From NVTR01 sp036480115 (GTDB taxonomy: Bacteria; Pseudomonadota; Alphaproteobacteria; Rhodobacterales; Rhodobacteraceae), in assembly GCA_965224795.1 (NCBI GenBank), contig CBDDAE010000002.1, positions 310,001 to 374,000 of the forward strand: a DNA stretch of 64,000 bases, read 5' to 3'. The notes under the pieces are model-generated. The model saw only the letters and a program-made list of their open reading frames with translations. It was not told the DNA's origin and ran no database searches. How positions within the stretch are numbered: position 1 is the stretch's first letter; each line of letters starts with the position of its first letter. Both the position numbers and the translations under genes were made by a program. Shown here piece after piece: positions 33,145 to 41,564 of the stretch.

Positions 33145-34899
33145 ATGAACGGCCGCGCCTTTCTTGATGTAAAGCAGTCACTTAGCGGGCGATGCTGGGT
33201 TGGCCCGGATATTGAACTTAGTCGCCAGGCCGAGGCTATGGAACAGGCGACCGGCCTGCATTCAGCGATATGCCACATACTTGTGCGCCAAGGGGTGGCA
33301 GCGTCTGAGGCTACGGCCTATCTGGCACCATCTTTACGTGATTTGCTGCCTGATCCGCTGAAATTACGCGACATGGAAGTGGCGGCAAAACGGTTTCTGG
33401 TGGCGTTTCAGGGCAAACAGAATATCGCGGTGTTTGCTGATTATGACGTGGATGGCGGCACCTCGGCGGCGTTGATCCTGAACTGGTTGACAGCCATGGG
33501 GCACAACGCCACCTTGTATGTGCCTGACCGGATAGACGAAGGATATGGCCCCAATGAACCGGCCATGGCCATGCTGGCCGCTGATCATGATCTGATTATT
33601 TGCGTCGATTGTGGCACCGTGTCCAATGGCCCGATTGCCGCCGCCAAAGGCGCGGATGTGATCGTGCTGGACCACCACCTTGGCGGTGACACCCTGCCCC
33701 CTGCGCTGGCGGTGGTAAACCCGAACCGGCAGGATGAGGACGGCGCGCTGGGGCATTTATGTGCAGCGGGCGTGGTGTTTTTGTTTCTGGTTGAAGCTAA
33801 CCGGCAATTGCGCAGCGATAATCTGAACGGCCCTGAACTATTGGGGTTTCTTGATCTGGTCGGTCTCGCCACCATCGCTGATGTGGCTCCGTTGATTGGC
33901 GTGAACCGGGCTTTTGTGCGTCAGGGCCTGAAAATCATGGCCACACGCCAACGCCCCGGTCTGGTGGCGCTGTCTGATGTGGCCAAGCAAGACACCGCCC
34001 CTACGTCTTATCATCTGGGCTTTGTGCTGGGGCCCCGTATCAATGCCGGTGGCCGGGTTGGCCGCGCTGATCTGGGGGCGCGACTGTTATCTACAGATGA
34101 TCCAAGTGAAGCCGCTTCCATCGCTGACAAACTGGACATGCTGAACACCGAGCGCCGTGAAATTGAAGCAAGCGTGCGCGACGCCGCACTGGAACAGGCC
34201 GAGGAGCGCGGCTTTGACGCGCCGCTGGTCTGGGCGGCTGGCGAGGGCTGGCATCCCGGCGTTGTGGGCATCGTGGCCTCGCGCCTGAAGGAAATAACCA
34301 ACCGGCCCACCATTGTCATCGGGCTGGATGGTGACGATGCCAAAGGCTCCGGGCGATCGGTCAGCGGTATTGATCTGGGGGCGGCGGTGCAGCTTTTGGC
34401 GGCTGAAGGAATGATACAAAAAGGTGGCGGCCATAAAATGGCGGCAGGTCTTAGCCTAAGCCGCGAACAGCTGGAACCGGCCATGGCCCGGCTGGCGGAA
34501 TTACTGGCGCGTCAGGGGGCTGGTGACCTTGGGCCGCGCGATTTGCGCTTAAGCGGCGTGTTGATGCCCGGTGCGGCCACGGTGGAACTGATCAACCAGA
34601 TTGAGGCCGCCGGACCCTTTGGGGCCGGTTCGCCCGCCCCGCGTTTTGTGTTTCCGGATCAACCCATCCGGTTTGCAAAACGGGTTGGGGCGAACCACCT
34701 GAAGATCAGCTTTGGTGACAAAACAACCACCCCGATTGACGCCATTGCATTTGGGGCTTTTGACGGCCCGCTTGGCCCGGAAATTGAAAACCATGGCGGC
34801 AAACTTTTTCACCTTGCCGGACGGCTAGAGATCAACAGTTGGGGTGGAAAAAGCCGGGTGCAACTGCGCCTTGAAGATGCCGCCCAATCCCACGAATAA
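33145..34899 (+). CDS. recJ: Single-stranded-DNA-specific exonuclease RecJ
   Basis: A 584-residue 5'-3' exonuclease of recombination and repair. It has the DHH-family metal motifs: DYDVDGGTSAALILNWL (usually DYDVDGATS; the Ala is Gly here), ICVDCGT, VLDHHLGGD and NPNR. The DHHA1 part shows KGGGHKMAAGLSLSREQL, and an OB-like C-terminal domain follows. It starts immediately after the glpX stop. A tRNA gene follows 74 bases downstream with its own promoter. Confidence 0.95.
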   Translation: MNGRAFLDVKQSLSGRCWVGPDIELSRQAEAMEQATGLHSAICHILVRQGVAASEATAYLAPSLRDLLPDPLKLRDMEVAAKRFLVAFQGKQNIAVFADYDVDGGTSAALILNWLTAMGHNATLYVPDRIDEGYGPNEPAMAMLAADHDLIICVDCGTVSNGPIAAAKGADVIVLDHHLGGDTLPPALAVVNPNRQDEDGALGHLCAAGVVFLFLVEANRQLRSDNLNGPELLGFLDLVGLATIADVAPLIGVNRAFVRQGLKIMATRQRPGLVALSDVAKQDTAPTSYHLGFVLGPRINAGGRVGRADLGARLLSTDDPSEAASIADKLDMLNTERREIEASVRDAALEQAEERGFDAPLVWAAGEGWHPGVVGIVASRLKEITNRPTIVIGLDGDDAKGSGRSVSGIDLGAAVQLLAAEGMIQKGGGHKMAAGLSLSREQLEPAMARLAELLARQGAGDLGPRDLRLSGVLMPGAATVELINQIEAAGPFGAGSPAPRFVFPDQPIRFAKRVGANHLKISFGDKTTTPIDAIAFGAFDGPLGPEIENHGGKLFHLAGRLEINSWGGKSRVQLRLEDAAQSHE

Positions 34900-34925
34900 T
34901 CTGACGCATTTAGCAAAGAAATTGC

Positions 34926-34954
34926 TTGCCCTTCTTCCGCGCTTTGCCTAAATA
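34926..34954 (+). promoter_or_regulatory. Sigma70-type promoter of tRNA-Glu
   Basis: TTGCCC (34926-34931), spacer of 17, TAAATA (34949-34954). The predicted start falls about 12 bases before the tRNA, and the -35 resembles alphaproteobacterial stable-RNA promoters. Confidence 0.6.
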
Positions 34955-34973
34955 ACGGCGCACGCTGATCAGT

Positions 34974-35048
34974 GGCCCGTTCGTCTATCGGTTAGGACAT
35001 CTGGTTTTCAACCAGGAAAGAGGGGTTCAACTCCCCTACGGGCTACCA
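34974..35048 (+). tRNA. tRNA-Glu (anticodon UUC)
   Basis: A 75-base cloverleaf. The acceptor stem is GGCCCGT paired with ACGGGCT, with a G-U at the end; the D-loop is TATCGGTTAGGACA-like; the anticodon arm is TCTGG-TTTTCAA-CCAGG with TTC at the anticodon; the T arm AGGGG-TTCAACT-CCCCT; and CCA is encoded. UUC reads GAA/GAG, so the charge is glutamate. Confidence 0.95.
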
Positions 35049-35220
35049 CTGGCGGGTTTTTCCAACGGTTTTGTATTCACACGGTCACTGGTTTTTGCCA
35101 AAATCACCTTACATCCATTCAAATATCTGATTATAAGTGTGCGTAACCCCCAGAGGTTATTCAATTTTTTCCATTGCTCAATATTTTTAGGGTGTTAACG
35201 TCCGGTGTGGGGAGAGCCGA

Positions 35221-36288
35221 TTGCCGAATCCAAGTGAACCGTTAATTTTTGATGGGCACAATGATGTGCTGCTTAAACTGATGAACGATGGCGGCCCCGG
35301 CTCAGCGCAGCGGTTTATAGAAGGTTGCCACGGACATATCGACGCCCCGCGCGCAAAGCTGGGTGGGTTCGGCGGTGGCTTTTTCGCAATCTATATCCCT
35401 TCGCCCAATGACGATGTTAACGAAGACGATATGTTCGAAGCCATGAACCAGCCCAGTTATGATCTGGAACTGCCGGACCCGGTGACCCAAACCGACGCCC
35501 TGCCCGTCGCGCTGGAGCAATTGGCGATCCTGCTGCGATTGCAGGATTTGAGCGCACTAAAAATCTGCCACACCACCGCAGATCTGCGCGCCTGTTTTGC
35601 CAACGGCACCATGGCCGCCATAATGCACATGGAAGGCGCTGAAGCCATTGACGTTGACATGTACGCGCTGGAAGCATTCCATGCTGCTGGCTTGCGTTCC
35701 ATCGGCCCAGTCTGGAGCCGCCCAACGATTTTTGGCCACGGCGTGCCTTTCAAATATCCGTCCACCGGCGATACCGGCCCCGGCCTGACGGATGCCGGTA
35801 CTAAGCTGGTCAAACGTTGTAATCAGCTTGGCATAATGCTTGATCTGTCACATCTGAACGAAGCAGGATTTTGGGACGTTGCTAAAACCAGCGATGCGCC
35901 GCTGGTGGCCACCCATTCCAATGTACATGCCATTTGTGCCAATTCGCGCAATCTGACCGATAAACAACTGGACGCCATTGCCGATAGTGATGGTATGGTC
36001 GGGCTGAACTTTGCTGCCGCCTTCCTGCGCGAAGACGGGCGAATGCAGGCGGACATCCCGTTTGATACCCTGCTGCGACATCTGGACTATATGATAGATC
36101 GTATGGGTGAAGACCGGGTTGGGTTGGGTTCTGACTTTGACGGGGCGATGGTGCCCGACGCGATCAAAGATGTGGCCGGTCTGAACAATCTGCGCGCGGC
36201 TATGGTTGCACACGGATACGACGCGGCGTTGATGCGTAAACTGTGCCATGAAAACTGGCTGCGGGTGTTGGATAAGACTTGGAAATGA
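35221..36288 (+). CDS. Membrane-dipeptidase family (peptidase M19) dipeptidase
   Basis: A 355-residue M19 zinc dipeptidase. It has the first metal motif FDGHNDVLLKL, the bridging Glu in MHMEGAEAID, then LDLSHLNEAGFWDV, TSDAPLVATHSN and RVGLGSDFDGA at the end of the barrel. It starts at a TTG after a GGGGAGAG stretch. No signal peptide is visible, so it probably acts in the cytoplasm. Its place directly before a dipeptide ABC operon suggests it cleaves the imported peptides; some family members also use D-amino-acid or modified dipeptides. Confidence 0.92.
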   Translation: MPNPSEPLIFDGHNDVLLKLMNDGGPGSAQRFIEGCHGHIDAPRAKLGGFGGGFFAIYIPSPNDDVNEDDMFEAMNQPSYDLELPDPVTQTDALPVALEQLAILLRLQDLSALKICHTTADLRACFANGTMAAIMHMEGAEAIDVDMYALEAFHAAGLRSIGPVWSRPTIFGHGVPFKYPSTGDTGPGLTDAGTKLVKRCNQLGIMLDLSHLNEAGFWDVAKTSDAPLVATHSNVHAICANSRNLTDKQLDAIADSDGMVGLNFAAAFLREDGRMQADIPFDTLLRHLDYMIDRMGEDRVGLGSDFDGAMVPDAIKDVAGLNNLRAAMVAHGYDAALMRKLCHENWLRVLDKTWK

Positions 36289-36345
36289 ACGTTGAGGTAA
36301 GGCAAAAAGCCAAGAGCAATCAAATTAACAGAGAGGACTAAGATA

Positions 36346-37947
36346 ATGAAACCATTTAATAAAATCATGGCCAGTGTGGTCATGGGGCTTGCAGTCGCTG
36401 TGACTGCAATGCCAGCAGCGGCGGAAACACCGCCCAATATGCTGGTGATTGCCAATCGGATTGATGACATAACAACCCTTGATCCGGCCCAGTCGTTTGA
36501 ATTTGCCGGTGGCGATGCCAGCCGCAATATCTACAGCCGTCTGGTCAACTTTGACCCCGCCGACCTTGGCGCCGGTTATGTCGCTGATCTGGCCGAAAGC
36601 TGGACAGTGTCCGATGATGGACGCACAATCACCTTCACCATGCGTGAAGGCGTAACTTTTGCGTCCGGTAACCCGGTAACAGCTGCGGATGCTGAATTCA
36701 GCCTGCGCCGTGCAGTAACGCTAAACAAAACACCGTCGTTCATTCTGACGCAGTTTGGTTTTAGCGCTGACAATGTCAACGAAACCATTGTTGCCACTGG
36801 CGATATGACGCTGGCGATAACAACGGATAAGCGGTTCGCGACATCGTTCGTGCTGAACAGCCTGACTGCCACAATCGGCGGCATTGTTGACATGAAAACC
36901 GTGATGGCCAACGAGGTTGACGGCGATCTTGGCAATGAATGGCTGCGCACTAATACTGCCGGTTCCGGACCCTACGTTTTGGGCAGCTGGAAGCCAAACG
37001 AAAGCCTGACACTGGTGTCAAACCCTGACTATTATGGTGGTGCACCTGCCATGGAACGGGTGGTTGTACGCCACATTCAGGAAAGCGCGACACAGCGTCT
37101 GCTGCTGGAAAAAGGCGATGTTGATATCGCCCGCAACCTGAACCCGGATGATGTTGCCGGGCTTGAAGGCAATGGTGATGTTGACGTTGACAGCGAACTT
37201 CGCGGACGCTTGATGTACATTTCCATGAACCAAAAGCACGAAGCGCTTTCCAACCCATTGGTGATCGAGGCCGTCAAATATCTGATCGACTATGATGGCA
37301 TGGCCAACAGTTTCCTAAAGGGTCAGTACAATGTGCATCAGGCATTCCTGCCGCGCACATTCCTGGGTGAAATTGACGATATTCCGTTTTCTCTGAATGT
37401 CGAAAAAGCCAAGGCCCTGCTGGCCGAAGCTGGTTATGCGGATGGTTTTGAAATTGGTTTGTTCGTGCGTGAAGCTCAGGAACGTATCGAAATCGCCACC
37501 AGCCTGCAAAATACCTTTGCACAGGCTGGCATCACCGCGACCATGACTGTGGGAACTGGTAAACAGATCTTAGGTGTTTACCGGTCACGTGAGCATGACA
37601 TCTATGTTGGTGCCTGGGGCCCGGACTATCCGGATCCAAACACCAATGCCGGTACGTTTGCATTCAACCCGGAAAACTCGGATGAAGCACAGGCAACTGG
37701 TCTGCTGGCTTGGCGTAATGCTTGGCACATTCCTGAAATGTCCAATGATACGCTGGCAGCGGTAGAAGAAGGCGACCGCGATACGCGCGCTACCATGTAC
37801 GAAGACCTGCAGCGGGCACACCAAAAGGTGTCGCCATTTGCCATCATGTTCCAGAAGACCGAACAGAACGGCATGCGCTCAAATGTTGAGGGCTTCTCAA
37901 TGGGCGGTGCGATCACTGGCGCTGGTTACTGGAAAGTCACCAAGTAA
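36346..37947 (+). CDS. Peptide ABC transporter substrate-binding protein (SBP family 5)
   Basis: A 533-residue periplasmic binding protein of the DppA/OppA family. The signal peptide is MKPFNKIMASVVMGLAVAVTAMPAAA. Family landmarks follow: DDITTLDPAQSFEFAGGDA, VSDDGRTITFTMREGVTFASGNPVTAADAEFSLRR, and GPYVLGSWKPNESLTLVSNPDYYG. GAGAGGA precedes the ATG. It begins a tightly packed operon: the permease ATG overlaps its stop (TAATGG). The mature protein has no cysteines in the parts read. Confidence 0.94.
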   Translation: MKPFNKIMASVVMGLAVAVTAMPAAAETPPNMLVIANRIDDITTLDPAQSFEFAGGDASRNIYSRLVNFDPADLGAGYVADLAESWTVSDDGRTITFTMREGVTFASGNPVTAADAEFSLRRAVTLNKTPSFILTQFGFSADNVNETIVATGDMTLAITTDKRFATSFVLNSLTATIGGIVDMKTVMANEVDGDLGNEWLRTNTAGSGPYVLGSWKPNESLTLVSNPDYYGGAPAMERVVVRHIQESATQRLLLEKGDVDIARNLNPDDVAGLEGNGDVDVDSELRGRLMYISMNQKHEALSNPLVIEAVKYLIDYDGMANSFLKGQYNVHQAFLPRTFLGEIDDIPFSLNVEKAKALLAEAGYADGFEIGLFVREAQERIEIATSLQNTFAQAGITATMTVGTGKQILGVYRSREHDIYVGAWGPDYPDPNTNAGTFAFNPENSDEAQATGLLAWRNAWHIPEMSNDTLAAVEEGDRDTRATMYEDLQRAHQKVSPFAIMFQKTEQNGMRSNVEGFSMGGAITGAGYWKVTK

Positions 37948-39005
37948 TGGCGATGGCCACAGAAACATTTAAAGGGCGGCGCAGGTCGCCCTTTTTATCG
38001 ACACTAAAGCGAACGGTCACAACCTTGTTCACCATCGCGGTGACCATGCTGGGGTTATTGTTTGTGACCTTTTTCATCGGCCGGGTGATGCCGGTTGATC
38101 CGGTTCTGTCTGTGGTCGGCGAACGCGCCACCAAAGAAATTTACGATGCGGCCTATCTTAAGCTGGGGCTTGATAAACCGCTGATCGTGCAGTTTTTCAA
38201 ATACGTGTTTGATGTGGTTCAGGGCGATTTCGGCGAATCCCTGCGTACCGGTTTTCCGGTGTCTGACGATATCAAACGCCTGTTTCCCGCAACCTTAGAA
38301 TTGGCAACACTGGGCACAATTATCGGCGTCTTCATTGGCGTCCCGCTGGGGGTATTTGCCGCCGTGAAACGTGGCACATGGTTTGACCAGATGGCCCGTG
38401 TTGTAGCGCTGATCGGCTATTCAATGCCAGTGTTCTGGCTGGGCCTGATTGGTCTGATGGTGCTCTATGGCAAGCTGGGTTGGGTCGGTGGGCCGGGGCG
38501 ATTGGACATCTTCTATGAGGACATCATCCCGCCCGTTACCGGCATGATCCTGATTGATTCTGCACTGGCCGGTGACTGGACAATTTTTCGCAACGCCTTC
38601 ACCCACATCATCCTGCCCGCCAGCCTGCTGGGTTATTATTCACTGGCCTATATCAGCCGGATGACCCGGTCTTTCATGTTGGAACAACTAACAGCGGAAT
38701 ACGTAATTACGGCGCGGGTTAAGGGGTTGTCGGAATGGGCGGTGATCTGGAAACACGCTTTTGCCAATATCAAAGTTCAGCTGATAACCGTAATTGCCCT
38801 TAGTTATGCGGGGCTTTTGGAAGGCTCGGTTCTGACCGAGATTATTTTCGCCTGGCCGGGCATTGGTTCCTACATCACCACATCCCTGCTATCTGCTGAT
38901 ATGAACGCCGTCATGGGCGGCACCGTGGTCGTCGGGCTAGTGTTCGTGCTGTTGAATATATTTTCAGACCTGCTGTACAAAGTTTTCGATCCGAGGGCGA
39001 AATGA
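37947..39005 (+). CDS. Peptide ABC transporter permease (DppB-like)
   Basis: A 352-residue inner-membrane permease with the usual six membrane helices and the BPD_transp motif around EYVITARVKGLSEWAVIWKHAFAN. The N-terminus has a typical long first segment (TLFTIAVTMLGLLFVTFFIGRVMPVDPVLS). It overlaps the binding-protein stop by one base and the next permease by four bases, so translation is coupled. Confidence 0.94.
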   Translation: MAMATETFKGRRRSPFLSTLKRTVTTLFTIAVTMLGLLFVTFFIGRVMPVDPVLSVVGERATKEIYDAAYLKLGLDKPLIVQFFKYVFDVVQGDFGESLRTGFPVSDDIKRLFPATLELATLGTIIGVFIGVPLGVFAAVKRGTWFDQMARVVALIGYSMPVFWLGLIGLMVLYGKLGWVGGPGRLDIFYEDIIPPVTGMILIDSALAGDWTIFRNAFTHIILPASLLGYYSLAYISRMTRSFMLEQLTAEYVITARVKGLSEWAVIWKHAFANIKVQLITVIALSYAGLLEGSVLTEIIFAWPGIGSYITTSLLSADMNAVMGGTVVVGLVFVLLNIFSDLLYKVFDPRAK

Positions 39006-39943
39006 CCGATATGCCATCTGATATTCCGGCAGGGAAACCCGGCCTGCGCGCCTGGTTGCTGACCGATACGCCCACGTCGCGCAATCACGCGAAAATGGCC
39101 GCGATTTATACGGGCTGGCTGACCCTGCGCTCTAACCCCATGGCCATGGTCGGGCTGTTTATCCTGATCACCCTGCTGTTCATCGCGGCCTTTGCTGAAC
39201 TACTGGCCCCGGTTGATCCGCTGGCCCAGGATCTGGCGGGGCGACTTGCCCGGCCCGGCACACCGGGTCATGCGCTTGGCACGGACAGTCTGGGCCGCGA
39301 TATCCTTAGCCGGTTGATTTATGGATCACGGATCACGCTGTATATTGTGACACTGGTGGCGCTGATTGCGCCGATTGCCGGGCTACTGGTGGGTACTATC
39401 GCTGGCTATGTCGGCGGTTGGACTGACGCTGTTTTAATGCGGATCACCGATATTTTCCTGGCCTTCCCCCGCCTTGTGCTGGCGCTGGCCTTTGTTGCCG
39501 CCCTTGGCGCTGGCATTGAAAACGCGGTGCTGGCCATTTCGCTGACGGCATGGCCACCTTACGCGCGTATCGCGCGGGCCGAGACGCTGACCATCCGCAA
39601 TTCCGACTATATCGCGGCCGTCAAACTACAGGGTGCCGGGGCGCTACGCATCATCGTCAAACACATCTGGCCGCTGTGCATTTCATCCCTGATTGTGCGC
39701 GTCACGCTAGATATGGCCGGGGTTATTCTGGCCGCCGCGGGCCTCGGTTTTCTGGGTCTTGGCGCACAACCGCCCAGCCCGGAATGGGGCGCGATGATTT
39801 CGGAAGGTCGTCAGTTCATTCTGGATCACTGGTGGGTCGCCACCATGCCGGGGCTGGCGATTTTCACCGTATCGCTTGGCTTTAATCTGCTGGGCGACGG
39901 CTTGCGCGATGTGCTGGACCCAAAGGATGGCGCGTCATCATGA
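39002..39943 (+). CDS. Peptide ABC transporter permease (DppC-like)
   Basis: A 313-residue second permease. It has the N-terminal OppC segment (LTLRSNPMAMVGLFILITLLFIAAFAELLAPVDP), the GTDSLGRDILSRLIYGSRITL motif, and the EAA loop TIRNSDYIAAVKLQGAGALRIIVKHIWP. It overlaps the genes on both sides by four bases. Confidence 0.94.
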   Translation: MTDMPSDIPAGKPGLRAWLLTDTPTSRNHAKMAAIYTGWLTLRSNPMAMVGLFILITLLFIAAFAELLAPVDPLAQDLAGRLARPGTPGHALGTDSLGRDILSRLIYGSRITLYIVTLVALIAPIAGLLVGTIAGYVGGWTDAVLMRITDIFLAFPRLVLALAFVAALGAGIENAVLAISLTAWPPYARIARAETLTIRNSDYIAAVKLQGAGALRIIVKHIWPLCISSLIVRVTLDMAGVILAAAGLGFLGLGAQPPSPEWGAMISEGRQFILDHWWVATMPGLAIFTVSLGFNLLGDGLRDVLDPKDGASS

Positions 39944-40797
39944 GCAACCTGTTAGACATCGAAAACCTGCGTGTCACCTTCCCCACGCGACAAGGCGATT
40001 TTCAGGCGGTGCGCGATATTTCGTTTTCGCTTGGTCAGGAACGTCTGGGCATTGTTGGCGAAAGCGGGTCGGGTAAATCCATGACCGGGCGCGCAATTTT
40101 GCGGCTGATCCGTCCGCCGGGGCAAATTCAGGCTGACCGGATGAACCTGAACGGCAAGAACTTGTTGGAAATGTCGCATAAGCAAATGCAATCGGTGCGC
40201 GGTCAGGAAATTTCAATGGTCATGCAGGACCCGAAATTTTCCCTGAACCCAGTGATGCGGATCAGTGATCAGATCATCGAGATTTACCGCTTTCACACCG
40301 GCGCATCCCATAAAGCCGCCTATGCCAAAGCGCTGGAAATGCTGGAAGCGGTGTCAATCCGTGATCCCGAACGGGTGATGAAATCTTACCCGCACGAAAT
40401 GTCGGGTGGCATGGGCCAGCGTATTATGATCGCCATGATGCTGGTAACCGAACCCCAAATTCTGATCGCCGATGAACCCACGTCGGCGCTGGATGTGTCC
40501 GTGCAAACCCAGGTGCTGTCGATCATTGATCGGCTGGTGCGCGAACGTGGCATGGGGCTGATCTTTATCAGCCATGACCTGAACCTTGTCGCATCTTTCT
40601 GTGACCGGGTGCTGATCATGTATGCCGGGCGTATTGTCGAAACCTGCGACGCCAAGAAATTGCACGAAGCAACGCATCCTTATACACGGGGTTTGCTTGG
40701 CTCCCTGCCCCGGCTGGATGATCCGCAACCCCGGCTTGACGCCCTGCAACGTGACCCGGCCTGGCGCGATGCCCCCAGTGTAAGCGGGTTGCTATGA
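39940..40797 (+). CDS. Peptide ABC transporter ATP-binding protein (DppD-like)
   Basis: A 285-residue ATPase. Walker A is GESGSGKS, signature MSGGMGQR, Walker B ILIADEPTSALDV, and switch His in FISHDLNL. The end, HPYTRGLLGSLPRLD, is the usual oligopeptide ATPase tail, but the Cys-rich Fe-S-type extension of some homologs is short or absent. It overlaps its neighbours by four bases. Confidence 0.94.
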   Translation: MSNLLDIENLRVTFPTRQGDFQAVRDISFSLGQERLGIVGESGSGKSMTGRAILRLIRPPGQIQADRMNLNGKNLLEMSHKQMQSVRGQEISMVMQDPKFSLNPVMRISDQIIEIYRFHTGASHKAAYAKALEMLEAVSIRDPERVMKSYPHEMSGGMGQRIMIAMMLVTEPQILIADEPTSALDVSVQTQVLSIIDRLVRERGMGLIFISHDLNLVASFCDRVLIMYAGRIVETCDAKKLHEATHPYTRGLLGSLPRLDDPQPRLDALQRDPAWRDAPSVSGLL

Positions 40798-41564
40798 GCC
40801 AGATATCCATCAACAACCTGAACGTCTGGTTTGGCGAACACGAGGAACGTGTGGACGCCGTCAAAGGCGCCAGCATTAACGTTGAAAGTGGTGCAAGCTT
40901 TGGACTGGTAGGCGAAAGCGGATCGGGAAAATCAACCATCCTGCGCGCGCTGGTAGGTCTGGTGCCAACCTGGTCCGGTTCGATGGCAGTTGGCGAATTT
41001 GAGCTTGGTTCCAAGCGGCCGCGCAATTTTTATAAAGACGTTCAAATGGTGTTTCAGGACCCCTATGCATCTCTGCACCCGCGCCATTCCGTTGATCAGG
41101 TTTTGGGCGAAACCCTAAGCTTGCACGGTTTTAAAGACATCGATAACCGGATCAAAAAACTGCTGGATGATGTCGGCCTTGGCCCGACATTTCGGTTTCG
41201 CTATCCGCATCAATTGTCGGGCGGTCAGCGCCAGCGCGTCGCTATTGCGCGCGCTTTGGCCCCCGAACCCAGCGTGTTGCTACTGGATGAACCTACATCT
41301 GCGCTGGACGTTTCCGTGCAGGCCGAGGTGCTGAACCTGCTGGCCGATCTGCGCGAAGAACATAAGCTGACCTACCTGATGGTGTCACATAATCTGGCCG
41401 TGGTCGCCCATATGTGCGACGCAACGGCGGTGATGCAAAACGGTGAAATAGTTGAGGTGTTGAATGTCCAGGACATGCGGGCCATGAACCCCAACCATCC
41501 CTATACCCGGCATTTGCTGGAAAGTGCCGCGGGCTACAACCCCACGGAAATTCAATCCGCTTAG
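40794..41564 (+). CDS. Peptide ABC transporter ATP-binding protein (DppF-like)
   Basis: A 256-residue ATPase with Walker A GESGSGKST, signature LSGGQRQR, Walker B VLLLDEPTSALDV and MVSHNLAVV. It is the fifth and last transporter gene. Its stop overlaps the stop of the opposite DMGDH-like gene by four bases (41561-41564). Confidence 0.94.
   Translation: MSQISINNLNVWFGEHEERVDAVKGASINVESGASFGLVGESGSGKSTILRALVGLVPTWSGSMAVGEFELGSKRPRNFYKDVQMVFQDPYASLHPRHSVDQVLGETLSLHGFKDIDNRIKKLLDDVGLGPTFRFRYPHQLSGGQRQRVAIARALAPEPSVLLLDEPTSALDVSVQAEVLNLLADLREEHKLTYLMVSHNLAVVAHMCDATAVMQNGEIVEVLNVQDMRAMNPNHPYTRHLLESAAGYNPTEIQSA

Noticed and set aside
34011..34484. A - strand frame opposite recJ
   Set aside because: Antisense to conserved RecJ motifs, rich in Ser/Pro/Arg as shadow frames usually are.
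34974..35048. tRNA-Glu as an integration site
   Set aside because: No repeat of the tRNA 3' end, no integrase and no foreign-looking block follow it.
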